Shown here one piece after another: positions 34,416 through 41,877 of a stretch of DNA of 45,851 bases; within the stretch, counting starts at the first letter, position 1; each line of letters begins with the position of its first letter. Both the position numbers and the translations under genes were made by a program. Origin of the DNA: Paenibacillus sp. J2TS4 (GTDB lineage: Bacteria > Bacillota > Bacilli > Paenibacillales > NBRC-103111); assembly GCF_018403245.1 (NCBI RefSeq), contig NZ_BOSH01000024.1, forward strand, positions 1 through 45,851, written 5' to 3'. The notes under the pieces are model-generated. The model was given only the letters and a program-made list of their open reading frames with translations, ran no database searches and had not been told where the DNA came from.

Positions 34416-34659
34416 TGAACAATCATTTGGGGACTCGACTTATAAATGCTTAACACATTGTTAACCGAACTCGGATGGTCAAATTCTAAACTCTCTGGTA
34501 TAGATAACATGATGGTCATTCCGTTTAAATCGAAAAATGCCATTGTATCCGTACAAAATTGAAGATTTAAACCCAGCGTATCACGATAGAAGGCAATAGC
34601 GCTTTCGAGATTATGAACGGTAATCGAAATTGAGCAAGTTTCTCAATGAGTACAGGCAT
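34409..34659 (-). pseudogene. VOC-family gene, frameshifted and 3'-truncated
   Basis: ATG 34659 follows GGAGG (about nine bases) and reads MPVLIEKLAQ. One base is then missing and the VOC pattern continues in the next frame as ISITVHNLESAIAFYRDTLG, then MAFFDLNGMTIMLSIPES. About 75 residues are present before the sequence runs into element R5, whose GTTAG supplies the stop. The last 45-50 residues of the fold are absent. The endpoint coincides with the repeat, implying deletion up to the element. Confidence 0.7.
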
Positions 34660-34763
34660 TTATTTTACCTCCATATGAAATGATTTGGGTAAATCTATTT
34701 AAGCATCTCTTTCCATAGGATTTGGTGCATGCAATTCGTAATCCTACACGTTAAAGTTTAATT

Positions 34764-35339
34764 TCAAATCTCGTTTTGCTTCTCAATAAATTCATCCTTA
34801 GTTAACCCAAACAAAATAAAATCTAAATATTGACCGTTTATATATACCACCTGTCGACGTACACCTTCTTGAATGCAGCCAAGCTTTTGCATCATCCTGG
34901 CAGAACCTTCATTTCCTTCAAGAACATAGTCATTGAACTTATTGAGTCTACGTTCCAAGAAAGCATATTTTAAGAGGATTTTCATAGCCCTTGTACCGTA
35001 ACCCTTGCCACGATGCTCTTTATCTATCACTATCCCTATACTAAACGTCCCATTTCTCTCGTCGATACTGTTTAGATTGATACCGCCTATACTTTCTCCG
35101 TTCAAAATTTCAATCGTAAACATTATTCGTCCATTAGTTGAAGAAAAGTCAGCGTTTTCCTCTGCGAACTTTTTAGCCCCTGAAATTGTAGGCGGTAATT
35201 CAATAGCACATTCTAAAAGACGACGTGCAGGGGTATCAAATCCGCTTATGTAACAACTCTCCCAATCTTCGGCCTCGATTGCACGCAATCTAACTTTATC
35301 ATCTTGCCAATAATAATTGCTGTAATCTATATCTCGCAT
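34764..35339 (-). CDS. GNAT acetyltransferase, RimJ/RimL type (copy B)
   Basis: The protein is 191 residues and differs from copy A at 20040-20615 by only a few residues (EILNGES for ENLNGES, GYGTRAM for GCGTRAM, NDYVLEG for NDCVLEG), with an equally close DNA match. The match begins at gtttaatttcaaatctcg and ends about 25 bases upstream of the start, at tgtagtt. ATG 35339 has GGAGG five bases upstream. Motifs and likely role are as in copy A. Beyond the match, the flanking DNA of the two copies is unrelated. Confidence 0.9.
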   Translation of the reverse strand: MRDIDYSNYYWQDDKVRLRAIEAEDWESCYISGFDTPARRLLECAIELPPTISGAKKFAEENADFSSTNGRIMFTIEILNGESIGGINLNSIDERNGTFSIGIVIDKEHRGKGYGTRAMKILLKYAFLERRLNKFNDYVLEGNEGSARMMQKLGCIQEGVRRQVVYINGQYLDFILFGLTKDEFIEKQNEI

Positions 35340-35387
35340 AATATCCTCCAAAGATAATTGTGTAGTTTCTCGCGGGCTCGGCATTTT

Positions 35388-35424
35388 CTGGCGATTCAAC
35401 TATCGTACCGATAGCGGAATAAAC
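35388..35424 (-). repeat. 3'-end element R6
   Basis: The tail ggcgattcaactatcgtacc and gatagcggaat matches the conserved module, with gcgggctcggc to its left as a weak or damaged hairpin. It ends five bases from the stop of the APH-like gene at 35429. Confidence 0.65.
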
Positions 35425-35428
35425 AATT

Positions 35429-36406
35429 TTACATTCGTGAAAAGTCCATATCAATATATGGTGTGTTATTCAGTAAGTTAAAATAATAGAAGCGTCGAGC
35501 TTGTTCATCCCATTCACTCCAATCAGGAGCATTAAAATCTCTGCTTCTATATAGCGCGGATAAAACTCTAGCTTGTCTCAAATCGATGAATAAAGGTATT
35601 TTCTTTAACCATACTTGACTTACCGTATTTTCTTTACAATAGCCGTTTAAGAAGTTGGAAAAAAAGCGCTTTGTAATCTCCTTCCTTACCTCTCCATCCA
35701 CAACCCACGGGATAGGGATTTCGTAAAATAATGGTGTAGCAATATCAGACACAAACCAGCTATTTTCCGCCTCGTCAAAGTCGATAATATGGGCCTTATC
35801 CCCATCATTTAGATAATTACCGCAACTGACATCCCCATGAATAAGGCCGTATGTATCTTTATCCTTGGAAAGAGCGCTAACTTCCCCAATTAAACGGTCG
35901 AAACTGTTATATAATTCTGACGGACAATAGTTTTTAAATGAAGCTAATAAAGCATTGTCATTCCATTCATAGCGTAAATGTTGGGGGGTATAGTGAAGTG
36001 AAAGCTTATGTATTTTTCCAACCAATTGACCTATATTCTCATAAAAAGTATTGCTCTCCTCGGCAATTTTTGCATTTCTGCCAGGGGCTTTCTCAAAGGC
36101 TGTCACAACAAAAGCATCGTCAATTGTATGAACAAGATCACCGGTTAAAGACGGAATCGGTCTAGTAACTTTTACACCAGACTCCGCCAAAAACATGATA
36201 AAATCTAATTCCGCTTTCGTTAATGTTTCATTCCGATGTGTGATATGGGCAATTCTTAGAATAACTTCACGGTCTCCGACCAAGCCAGAATAAACGAAGT
36301 TTTGAAACCCATTTAAATCGATCATTGAGTCTCCGCGTATACCATAACGTTCCGCGGCTTGTCTCAATATATCTCGAGTGAATAACTGTTTAATCTGGTT
36401 ATCCAT
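35429..36406 (-). CDS. APH-like phosphotransferase
   Basis: The 325-residue protein has the aminoglycoside phosphotransferase/choline kinase fold. EVILRIAH gives the ATP lysine/arginine region, YGLIHGDVSCGNYLNDGDKA is the catalytic loop with HGD and N, and AHIIDFDEAENSWFVSDIA carries the metal-binding aspartate. It phosphorylates a small hydroxylated substrate, possibly an antibiotic. ATG 36406 sits behind GAGGA; a GTG four codons earlier is in frame. It is a single-gene unit with element R6 at its 3' end. Confidence 0.85.
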   Translation of the reverse strand: MDNQIKQLFTRDILRQAAERYGIRGDSMIDLNGFQNFVYSGLVGDREVILRIAHITHRNETLTKAELDFIMFLAESGVKVTRPIPSLTGDLVHTIDDAFVVTAFEKAPGRNAKIAEESNTFYENIGQLVGKIHKLSLHYTPQHLRYEWNDNALLASFKNYCPSELYNSFDRLIGEVSALSKDKDTYGLIHGDVSCGNYLNDGDKAHIIDFDEAENSWFVSDIATPLFYEIPIPWVVDGEVRKEITKRFFSNFLNGYCKENTVSQVWLKKIPLFIDLRQARVLSALYRSRDFNAPDWSEWDEQARRFYYFNLLNNTPYIDMDFSRM

Positions 36407-36554
36407 ATTATTCCTCACACCCTAAAGGTAATGTGACCTTATTCTAATCGAAATCAATTGATTGCGGTCAATAAAAAACGTCTTTAATTAAATTGTCCTG
36501 CCAGTTAGCATTGCAACTAAAGGGCAATCCCTTTTATCGGGCTTTCATATCATA

Positions 36555-36610
36555 CAAAAAAGCCGTCGAAGTCATCGGCGGCCTTCTGCTGATTTTATTA
36601 TCGTTTGCCA
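36555..36610 (-). repeat. 3'-end element R7
   Basis: Hairpin aaagccgtcgaagtcatcgg/cggcctt is followed by ctgctgattttattatcg and tttgccattatgc, with a degenerate tail. Read on the gene strand the stem ends in GGCTTTTTTG, a convincing terminator. It touches the stop of the isochorismatase gene at 36611. Confidence 0.75.
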
Positions 36611-37267
36611 TTATGCTAATGAAGCTTTCATCAAGTCAATCGAAGTCGAAGTATAACCAATGTCGGTTTCATAAATTCTTAAAAATACAAACCTCAACCA
36701 TCCGCCTTCAGGATTTTCAGGATCGACCGTATCTGGAAACTCTTTTGAATCGGTACAATCTCTCAACATTACAACACGATAATTATTATGCCGAGCACCC
36801 ATACAGGTATGGAATAAACATGATTTGATATGGAAACCGACAGCGATTATCGTATCTATATTCCATGTCTTTAAATAATAATCGAGCACTGTTCCGTTAA
36901 ATCCATCTTTATGTGATTTTGGAATAACAGCTTCATTTTCGAGCGGCTGGATCAGGCTATTGAATTTAGGTGTTAGTGGCTTCCAACTATTCTCTAGGTA
37001 GTCTAATCCGTGAATTCGTGTTGTTACATCTTTCAATCCTCCTACACCATGAACAGCATTGAATAAATACACAATCTTCATTCCCGATTCCCTGGCGATT
37101 TTAAGCGCTGAATGGATCTGGTTCCCTACAATTTGATTAACCGCTGATGATTCATCACAATCCACTAAAAGAAAAGCTGTTGTTTCCGCGTCGATTTCAA
37201 TACTTAATTCTGGATCGGCATTGTATTTTCTTACGGGTAATTTAAATTCTGTAAGAGAGTTTCTCAT
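36611..37267 (-). CDS. Isochorismatase-like cysteine hydrolase
   Basis: The 218-residue protein has the isochorismatase fold with a D-K-C triad: the aspartate in AFLLVDCDESSAVNQIVGNQ, the lysine in VIPKSHKDGFNGT, and the cysteine in IKSCLFHTCMGARHNNYRVV. The cis-peptide region preceding it is GFHIKS. Family enzymes hydrolyse isochorismate, nicotinamide, N-carbamoyl compounds and similar substrates. ATG 37267 lies six bases after GGAGG; upstream in-frame ATGs lack a site. R7 marks its 3' end. Confidence 0.85.
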   Translation of the reverse strand: MRNSLTEFKLPVRKYNADPELSIEIDAETTAFLLVDCDESSAVNQIVGNQIHSALKIARESGMKIVYLFNAVHGVGGLKDVTTRIHGLDYLENSWKPLTPKFNSLIQPLENEAVIPKSHKDGFNGTVLDYYLKTWNIDTIIAVGFHIKSCLFHTCMGARHNNYRVVMLRDCTDSKEFPDTVDPENPEGGWLRFVFLRIYETDIGYTSTSIDLMKASLA

Positions 37268-37375
37268 CCCCAACCTCCACATTCTTTTTATAGAACGCAT
37301 ATCATCCAAAAATCATGGATCCATTTCTCCCTAAGCATGCCATGAAGTCTTAATTCAGAATTGCTTTCGAGCGAA

Positions 37376-38353
37376 TCAAATATTGTAAAAAACCGTTTTG
37401 CCATTTAGGAGGGGCTTGCAAAGGTGTTCAATCAAACCTGGCATATGTTCACGTATCCACACATGCTTATCATTTCTACTTACCAGAAATGCGTAGTATC
37501 CACATATCGCCAAAAACATGAAGCTCTCAAGCTGTTCAATGTCTATTTTTCTTGAATTGATTTTCGTGTAGCCGGAAAGTAGAGCATCTCGCAATTCTCC
37601 TTTAGTAAATAGGGCACCCATAGCGACGTCCATTGTGTAATATCCAAACCCCGATAATCCGAGGTCGATGAATGAAATTCCCCTTGATGTGCGGATTAAG
37701 TTGCTATAGTGAATGTCGGCATGGATGAATCCCCATGTCTCGAAACTTTTGCTCAACCCTATCATACGATCGGTTACCAGCGAAAATACATTTTCAAGAA
37801 TTTGAAATTCCTCGGTGGCGATAATCCCCATTTTTTCGCCTGAACGCAATTGAGTCAACATGGTATTTACCCACGCTATCCCATATTCGGGTCTTATAAA
37901 ACTTGAACCTGGTTTAAAACTCCGCGAAAACTGATGTAAGGATGCAATACGCTTCCCCAAGGTACTAACTATTTCCTCACTGGTGAAATCTCTCTTGGAC
38001 AGGGTATCCCCGACAATCCATTTCAAGACGGAACAATGCACTTCTTCGCCTTCAATGACAACGCTTGTCACTAGTTCACCGTTTAGATTCGGAACAGGGA
38101 TTTGAACAGGGAATTCGGAATGAGATGACCAAGCTAACAAATATTCTAGTTCCGATTGAATCGCCTCACGCATGTTTTGTACTCCCTGCATGTTTTTTGT
38201 TATTGGTTTATGCATTCGCAACAAGTAAGTATCTTCAGATCCCTTTTCTGTTACCTTGTATGTAATGTTTTCATTATGACGAATAAATTCCACGATAGGG
38301 TCGATAAAAGAATATTTCAGTATAACTTCCTTAAAACACTTCGTATAATCCAT
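37376..38353 (-). CDS. APH-like kinase (fructosamine/choline-kinase-like)
   Basis: The 325-residue protein has the APH fold: YLLRMHKP as the ATP-binding lysine strand, SVLKWIVGDTLSKRDFTSEE as hinge, WGFIHADIHYSNLIRTSRGI as catalytic loop (HAD with N), and ISFIDLGLSGFGYYTMDVAM as the metal-binding segment. It resembles the HomoserineK/Ser-Thr kinase 2 branch of small-molecule kinases. The first 32 codons and upstream DNA recur at 41601-41700 as a fragment. No 3'-end element was seen at its stop. Confidence 0.85.
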   Translation of the reverse strand: MDYTKCFKEVILKYSFIDPIVEFIRHNENITYKVTEKGSEDTYLLRMHKPITKNMQGVQNMREAIQSELEYLLAWSSHSEFPVQIPVPNLNGELVTSVVIEGEEVHCSVLKWIVGDTLSKRDFTSEEIVSTLGKRIASLHQFSRSFKPGSSFIRPEYGIAWVNTMLTQLRSGEKMGIIATEEFQILENVFSLVTDRMIGLSKSFETWGFIHADIHYSNLIRTSRGISFIDLGLSGFGYYTMDVAMGALFTKGELRDALLSGYTKINSRKIDIEQLESFMFLAICGYYAFLVSRNDKHVWIREHMPGLIEHLCKPLLNGKTVFYNI

Positions 38354-38465
38354 GGAATATCAATCCCCCTGAGTTTATTGAACAGCCTATTCTGACACTG
38401 ACAAACTTATCGGGAATAGTTGTTATTATATAAGCCACAAAACCACCCTCCAGCCTAAAAAACTA

Positions 38466-38530
38466 AGGAGCAGTTACCGCGGAGATCTGCTCCTTGCTTT
38501 GTTCAACTATCTGCTAGCCGTTAATTCAAC
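38466..38530 (-). repeat. 3'-end element R8
   Basis: GGAGCAG (38467-38473) and CTGCTCC (38487-38493) form a hairpin around ttaccgcggagat. It is followed by ttgttcaactatctgctag and ccgttaattcaac. It lies eight bases from the stop of the GNAT relic at 38538 and is nearly the same as R9. Confidence 0.75.
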
Positions 38531-38537
38531 GTGTAAT

Positions 38538-38780
38538 CTATGAAATATCCTCATGCGGCGGTCTGCTCAATCGGGTGTCCGGTTTATAATATTTTGTTAC
38601 CCAATGGTATAAAGACTTTTCTTTAAAACCAAGACGCTCATACAATTTTTTCGCAGGATTGCCTTTGACAACTCCGAGCTTCACCATTTTTTCGCCGCGG
38701 CGGATCATTTCATTGACAAGAAATGAAACAAAAGCTCTGCCGTATCCACGTCCTTGAAGATCCGGGCGGACGACTACATG
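38538..38780 (-). pseudogene. Two-domain GNAT relic (C-terminal quarter)
   Basis: The DNA aligns closely with the 3' end of the intact GNAT at 41878-42807, including AKKLYESLGFKEKS and RPPHEDIS stop. At 38780 the match jumps from gactacatg straight to ttcaaggacaataatcc, which in the intact copy lies beyond the start codon. Some 680 bases are therefore deleted. Flanking DNA on both sides is shared with the 41.6-43.0 kb copy. Confidence 0.8.
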
Positions 38781-38864
38781 TTCAAGGACAATAATCCGAT
38801 CGGAGACTCCTTCCCTTTTGATAATCGGTCCTTAATAAAAATAAGGGAAATTCTGGATAAAGTA

Positions 38865-38986
38865 TAGACTTATAAATTTCTTTCATTTATAATAATATTA
38901 TGAGTGGCAAGGACACCTAGGTTGTATTAACTTATGCCAAAAATCACTTTACATATTAAAAACGCGACTTGAGTGGTCGCGTTTTT
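38865..38986 (+). ncRNA. Candidate small RNA gene, copy 1
   Basis: TAGACT (38865-38870) and TATAAT (38888-38893) are 17 bases apart. About 85 bases downstream is a perfect hairpin, AACGCGAC and GTCGCGTT, with a TTTT tail (38961-38986). Between them ATG 38900 opens only MSGKDT stop. The unit is repeated at 42897-43019 with all signals intact. No plus-strand gene follows, so a short RNA, or an orphan leader, is the likely product. Confidence 0.5.
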
Positions 38987-39274
38987 GTTGTATTTTTAGT
39001 ACTCATCATATTCAAGAATGTAAAATTCATCCCCAAGTTGTTAATCGGTTATTATCCTGGAGTTTGTAGCTGAAAAAACGAACAATGAGCAGTCTTCATA
39101 CTAACAGCTAATATGATCCCCGCTATCAAAGCGTCTAAAAGTTTTTCAACCATTTGCTCCCGGGTCCAGAACAGCGTTCTGCTAAAATGAACCACCCATT
39201 CTTCATGTGGAATATATTCGCCAACGGCATTCCCGGACCTACTTGTCTTCTTCGTCGCATTTGTAATCAGTATA
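38987..39274. other. Region without a supported gene
   Basis: A minus-strand open frame (39052-39300) includes GEYIPHEEWVVHFSRTLFW, which faintly recalls the post-catalytic part of large serine recombinases but is too degraded to assign. A stretch at 39056-39110 resembles 32030-32084. Confidence 0.35.
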
Positions 39275-39774
39275 TTAGTGTAGGAATATTTTGTAAACAT
39301 GAAGGTGAACTGTTATTCCTCTCATGAAATCTTTCGCCGTCACTTGTGATACGGTTCTCCGCTCCTCACTCACTGGTAAAGCAGCTTGAGCCAATCCATC
39401 GTCTTCTGAAAACAAGAAGACGATTTTTTTAATGCTCTTACGGTCAGATTCCATATGGATTTCCTTAATCAACGCTCGAAGTAATGCCTTTTTTTCTTCG
39501 TTAGTCGCTTCTTCAAACAAGTTGTCAAAGTTAGTCAGGGCTTCAATGATGATTTCCTTATTAAGGATTACTGTGCTTCAAATTTTCTCCATATCTCGCT
39601 CAATGTATAAAATGGTTTGTTTCGTTTCGCTAATTTGAGCTTCAAGAGTATCAGCTAAACGGTTCATAGCCTTCGGCTTTAATCCTTCCGGCATAATAAT
39701 CATCATCGTACGCAAATTGAAGAAACGGCTGATTTGATTTGCGTACTGACATTGCTCTTTATATGTGGTGGGGG
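39275..39774 (-). pseudogene. Large serine recombinase, decayed C-terminal part
   Basis: Reading down from 39774, the frame gives YKEQCQYANQISRFFNLRTM, NRLADTLEAQISETKQTILY and IERDMEKI, then an in-frame TGA at 39578-39580. It then continues with FEEATNEEKKALLRALIKEI and DRKSIKKIVFLFSEDDG. This is the coiled coil and C-terminal tail typical of large serine integrases in Bacillales. The catalytic and zinc domains are not found here. The gene is dead. Confidence 0.65.
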
Positions 39775-39823
39775 TTCCCTAGACTAAAGAGTTGCTTTTC
39801 ACACTAAATTAGAATATTATCGA

Positions 39824-39855
39824 ATTAGATATTCATTAAATTAGATATTCATTAA
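39824..39855. promoter_or_regulatory. 16-base tandem repeat before the ArsR-type gene
   Basis: The unit ATTAGATATTCATTAA occurs twice head to tail (39824-39839, 39840-39855), and a partial third copy ATTAAATT follows. It lies 25-56 bases before the start at 39880, where an autoregulatory operator is expected. Confidence 0.55.
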
Positions 39856-39879
39856 ATTAAATTTGGTGGTGAAAAAACC

Positions 39880-40485
39880 ATGCAATTGGATAAGGTGGTC
39901 AACTATCACAAAGCACTTGCAGATCCAACAAGAGTCAAGATTTTAATATTGCTTGCTGAAGGAGAACTTAATGGTCAGGTTTTAGCAGAAAAACTCGGTG
40001 TCTCCCCTGCTACGATTACACATCACGCTACAAAATTACGTGAGGCGAGCTTGATTAATGAGAGAAGGGATAAAAATACTATCTTTTTTTCTTTAAATCA
40101 CTATTTCATAAAAAGTAATGCTACTGCTTCTGTGGATTTAATCTACAAAAACACGAAATTATTAGGGGGTGTAGAAGGTATGGACGATAAGAACAAGCGA
40201 CTTAAAGAATCAGTTATTAAGAACTTCTTCACATCGGAAGGAAAACTTAGGCATCTGCCAGTACAACTTAAGAAAAAGTTAATCGTATTAGAAAACCTTA
40301 TTTCCCGGTTAGATAAAGGACGTAAATACACTGAAAAGGAAATCAATGAGTTCATTATGAATTTTCATGATGATTTCGCTACAATACGCAGAGAATTTAT
40401 TATGCACCAATTCATGTTCAGAGAAAACCAAATCTACGAGTTAAACCCACCTGAAATGTGGGCAAGGTGGGATGTATTAACGTAA
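39880..40485 (+). CDS. ArsR-type HTH regulator with DUF2087 domain
   Basis: The 201-residue protein has an ArsR/SmtB winged helix at residues 8-80 (ADPTRVKILILLAEGELNGQ, GVSPATITHHATKL). A DUF2087-like C-terminal domain (about 105-195) carries VIKNFFTSEGKLRHLPVQLK, KGRKYTEKEINEFI and DDFATIRREFIMHQFM. No metal-binding cysteines are seen. The histidine phosphatase gene follows 62 bases later on the same strand and may be a target. The start ATG 39880 has GGTGG upstream. A 16-base tandem repeat overlaps its likely promoter. Confidence 0.85.
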   Translation: MQLDKVVNYHKALADPTRVKILILLAEGELNGQVLAEKLGVSPATITHHATKLREASLINERRDKNTIFFSLNHYFIKSNATASVDLIYKNTKLLGGVEGMDDKNKRLKESVIKNFFTSEGKLRHLPVQLKKKLIVLENLISRLDKGRKYTEKEINEFIMNFHDDFATIRREFIMHQFMFRENQIYELNPPEMWARWDVLT

Positions 40486-40547
40486 ACTTAAATGGTATTT
40501 GAGGGGTGTTACAGTCACTCATGATAAAAATTGTGGAGGTCAGGTAA

Positions 40548-41195
40548 ATGAGTACGACTTTCTTTCTTGTAAGGCATGCTATAAAAGCAAAGGCAATTGG
40601 GGATGTCCCAATAACCAGTATTGGTGTGCAACAAGCACAATTGACAGCTAGATATTTTCATGATTTTCCAATAACGGCGATATTCTCAAGTCCACTTCGA
40701 AGAGCGAAAGAAACCGCCGACTACATTGCATTAGAGACGAAATCAACAATTAATGTAAATAGTCGTTTACGAGAACGTGCTAATTGGGGGGACCTTCCGG
40801 GACAAACTTTCGATGAGTTTGTTGCAATGTGGGAGCGGTGTACATGTGAACCCGAGTATAAACCACCCGTAGGAGATTCAGCAAAGCAAGTAGGTGTACG
40901 TTTATCTTCTTTATTAACAGAATTAGCAAAGAAACACCCGGTTCATAGTAATATAGTAATTGTTACGCATGGAGGATTAATAACTGATTTTCTGGTTAAT
41001 ACATTGCCCAAGAACCAATTGGATGTTTGGCATCCAAATTTCGTTGCAGTACAAAGCAAGTTGGTTCCCGAGTGTTCAATAACAACACTAATTTATGAGA
41101 GCGGAAAGTTTAAAATTACCGACTTTGCATCAGTTGAACATTTAAAACACCATACGGCGAACGTGAATGATACTAAAACTTATAAATCCATCTGA
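40548..41195 (+). CDS. Histidine phosphatase-family protein
   Basis: The 215-residue protein belongs to the phosphoglycerate mutase/histidine phosphatase superfamily. The catalytic histidine is in FFLVRHAIKAKA (RHA in place of the usual RHG), the second phosphate-pocket arginine in SSPLRRAKETADYI, and the second histidine in IVIVTHGGLITDFL. Such enzymes dephosphorylate sugars, nucleotides or proteins. ATG 40548 follows GGAGG by eight bases. It probably shares regulation with the ArsR-type gene upstream. Substrate unknown. Confidence 0.88.
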   Translation: MSTTFFLVRHAIKAKAIGDVPITSIGVQQAQLTARYFHDFPITAIFSSPLRRAKETADYIALETKSTINVNSRLRERANWGDLPGQTFDEFVAMWERCTCEPEYKPPVGDSAKQVGVRLSSLLTELAKKHPVHSNIVIVTHGGLITDFLVNTLPKNQLDVWHPNFVAVQSKLVPECSITTLIYESGKFKITDFASVEHLKHHTANVNDTKTYKSI

Positions 41196-41396
41196 CAAGT
41201 TTCTGGGGAGAGGCGGAGGATAATATACTATGACTGGATTTTCCCTTATTGCGAAAAAAATAGTGTAGTATTTTCACCAGTAGATTGGTTTGAGTTAGAT
41301 GTTTGGAGCGATTTTGACCCGTTTCTCAAATTCGAAGACTCACAGAGGGTGGAATTTCAGAACAAATTGGCGGTATGGTTTGAACAACCAAAATAA
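41196..41396 (+). pseudogene. 3' fragment of an unknown gene
   Basis: The frame directly follows the stop of the phosphatase gene without its own start and reads YDWIFPYCEKNSVVFSPVDW, ELDVWSDFDPFLKFEDSQ and LAVWFEQPK stop. An ATG at 41231 with GGAGG upstream opens another frame for only 12 codons, which suggests a frameshift after a real start. I do not recognise the protein. Confidence 0.4.
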
Positions 41397-41495
41397 GTAT
41401 GGAATGCTACTCCTATTCCTTTCAATTCTAAGCAATATGACGACATTACAATACCCTTTAAGACAATAGATTACCCTCCGGGTACTTATTCTACG

Positions 41496-41538
41496 ACTCA
41501 TCATTGGAATTAGAACTGTTCTTGTTCTAATGATGAGT
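41496..41538. repeat. Imperfect hairpin
   Basis: ACTCATCATT pairs with AATGATGAGT and AGAAC with GTTCT, with a six-base bulge on the left arm. No T run follows on the plus strand. It lies between a gene fragment and the APH fragment. Confidence 0.4.
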
Positions 41539-41600
41539 ACAACAACCGAAGGGCGGTATTAAATCACTTCGTAGGAAACAAACAATGACGGGGTGAATTA

Positions 41601-41700
41601 CCTTGTAAGTAATGTTTTCATTATGGCGAATAAATTCCACGATGGGGTCGATAAAAGAATATTGCAGTAAGACTTCCTTAAAACACTTCGTATAATCCAT
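41601..41700 (-). pseudogene. APH-like kinase, N-terminal fragment
   Basis: From ATG 41700 the frame reads MDYTKCFKEVLLQYSFIDPI, then VEFIRHNENITYK, nearly the same as the first 33 residues of the kinase at 37376-38353. The match ends near 41601. The DNA between this fragment and element R9 also matches that between the intact kinase and R8. Confidence 0.8.
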
Positions 41701-41802
41701 GGAATATCACCCCCAAATTATTGAACTATTCTGACACTGGCAAACTGACTTGGAATAATTGTTATTATAGAAGCCACCATCCCATCCTCTAGCTAAAAAT
41801 AA

Positions 41803-41870
41803 TAAGGAGCAGTTACCGCGGCGATCTGCTCCTGGTTTTATTCAACTACCTGCTCGCTGTTAGTTCAACG
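41803..41870 (-). repeat. 3'-end element R9
   Basis: GGAGCAG (41806-41812) and CTGCTCC (41826-41832) form the hairpin, followed by ttattcaactacctgctcgc and tgttagttcaac. It lies eight bases from the stop of the GNAT gene at 41878 and matches R8 closely. Confidence 0.75.
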
Positions 41871-41877
41871 AATAATC

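Noticed and set aside
11938..41870. Integron attC sites
   Set aside because: The repeats contain TTCAAC and GTTAG, reminiscent of attC core sites, but spacing is too short, GTTRRRY is not matched and no tyrosine integrase of the IntI type is present.
38466..41870. T-box leader (ttaccgcgg in R8 and R9)
   Set aside because: The string resembles the T-box antiterminator core, but there is no specifier stem, no room for one, and the elements lie at gene 3' ends.
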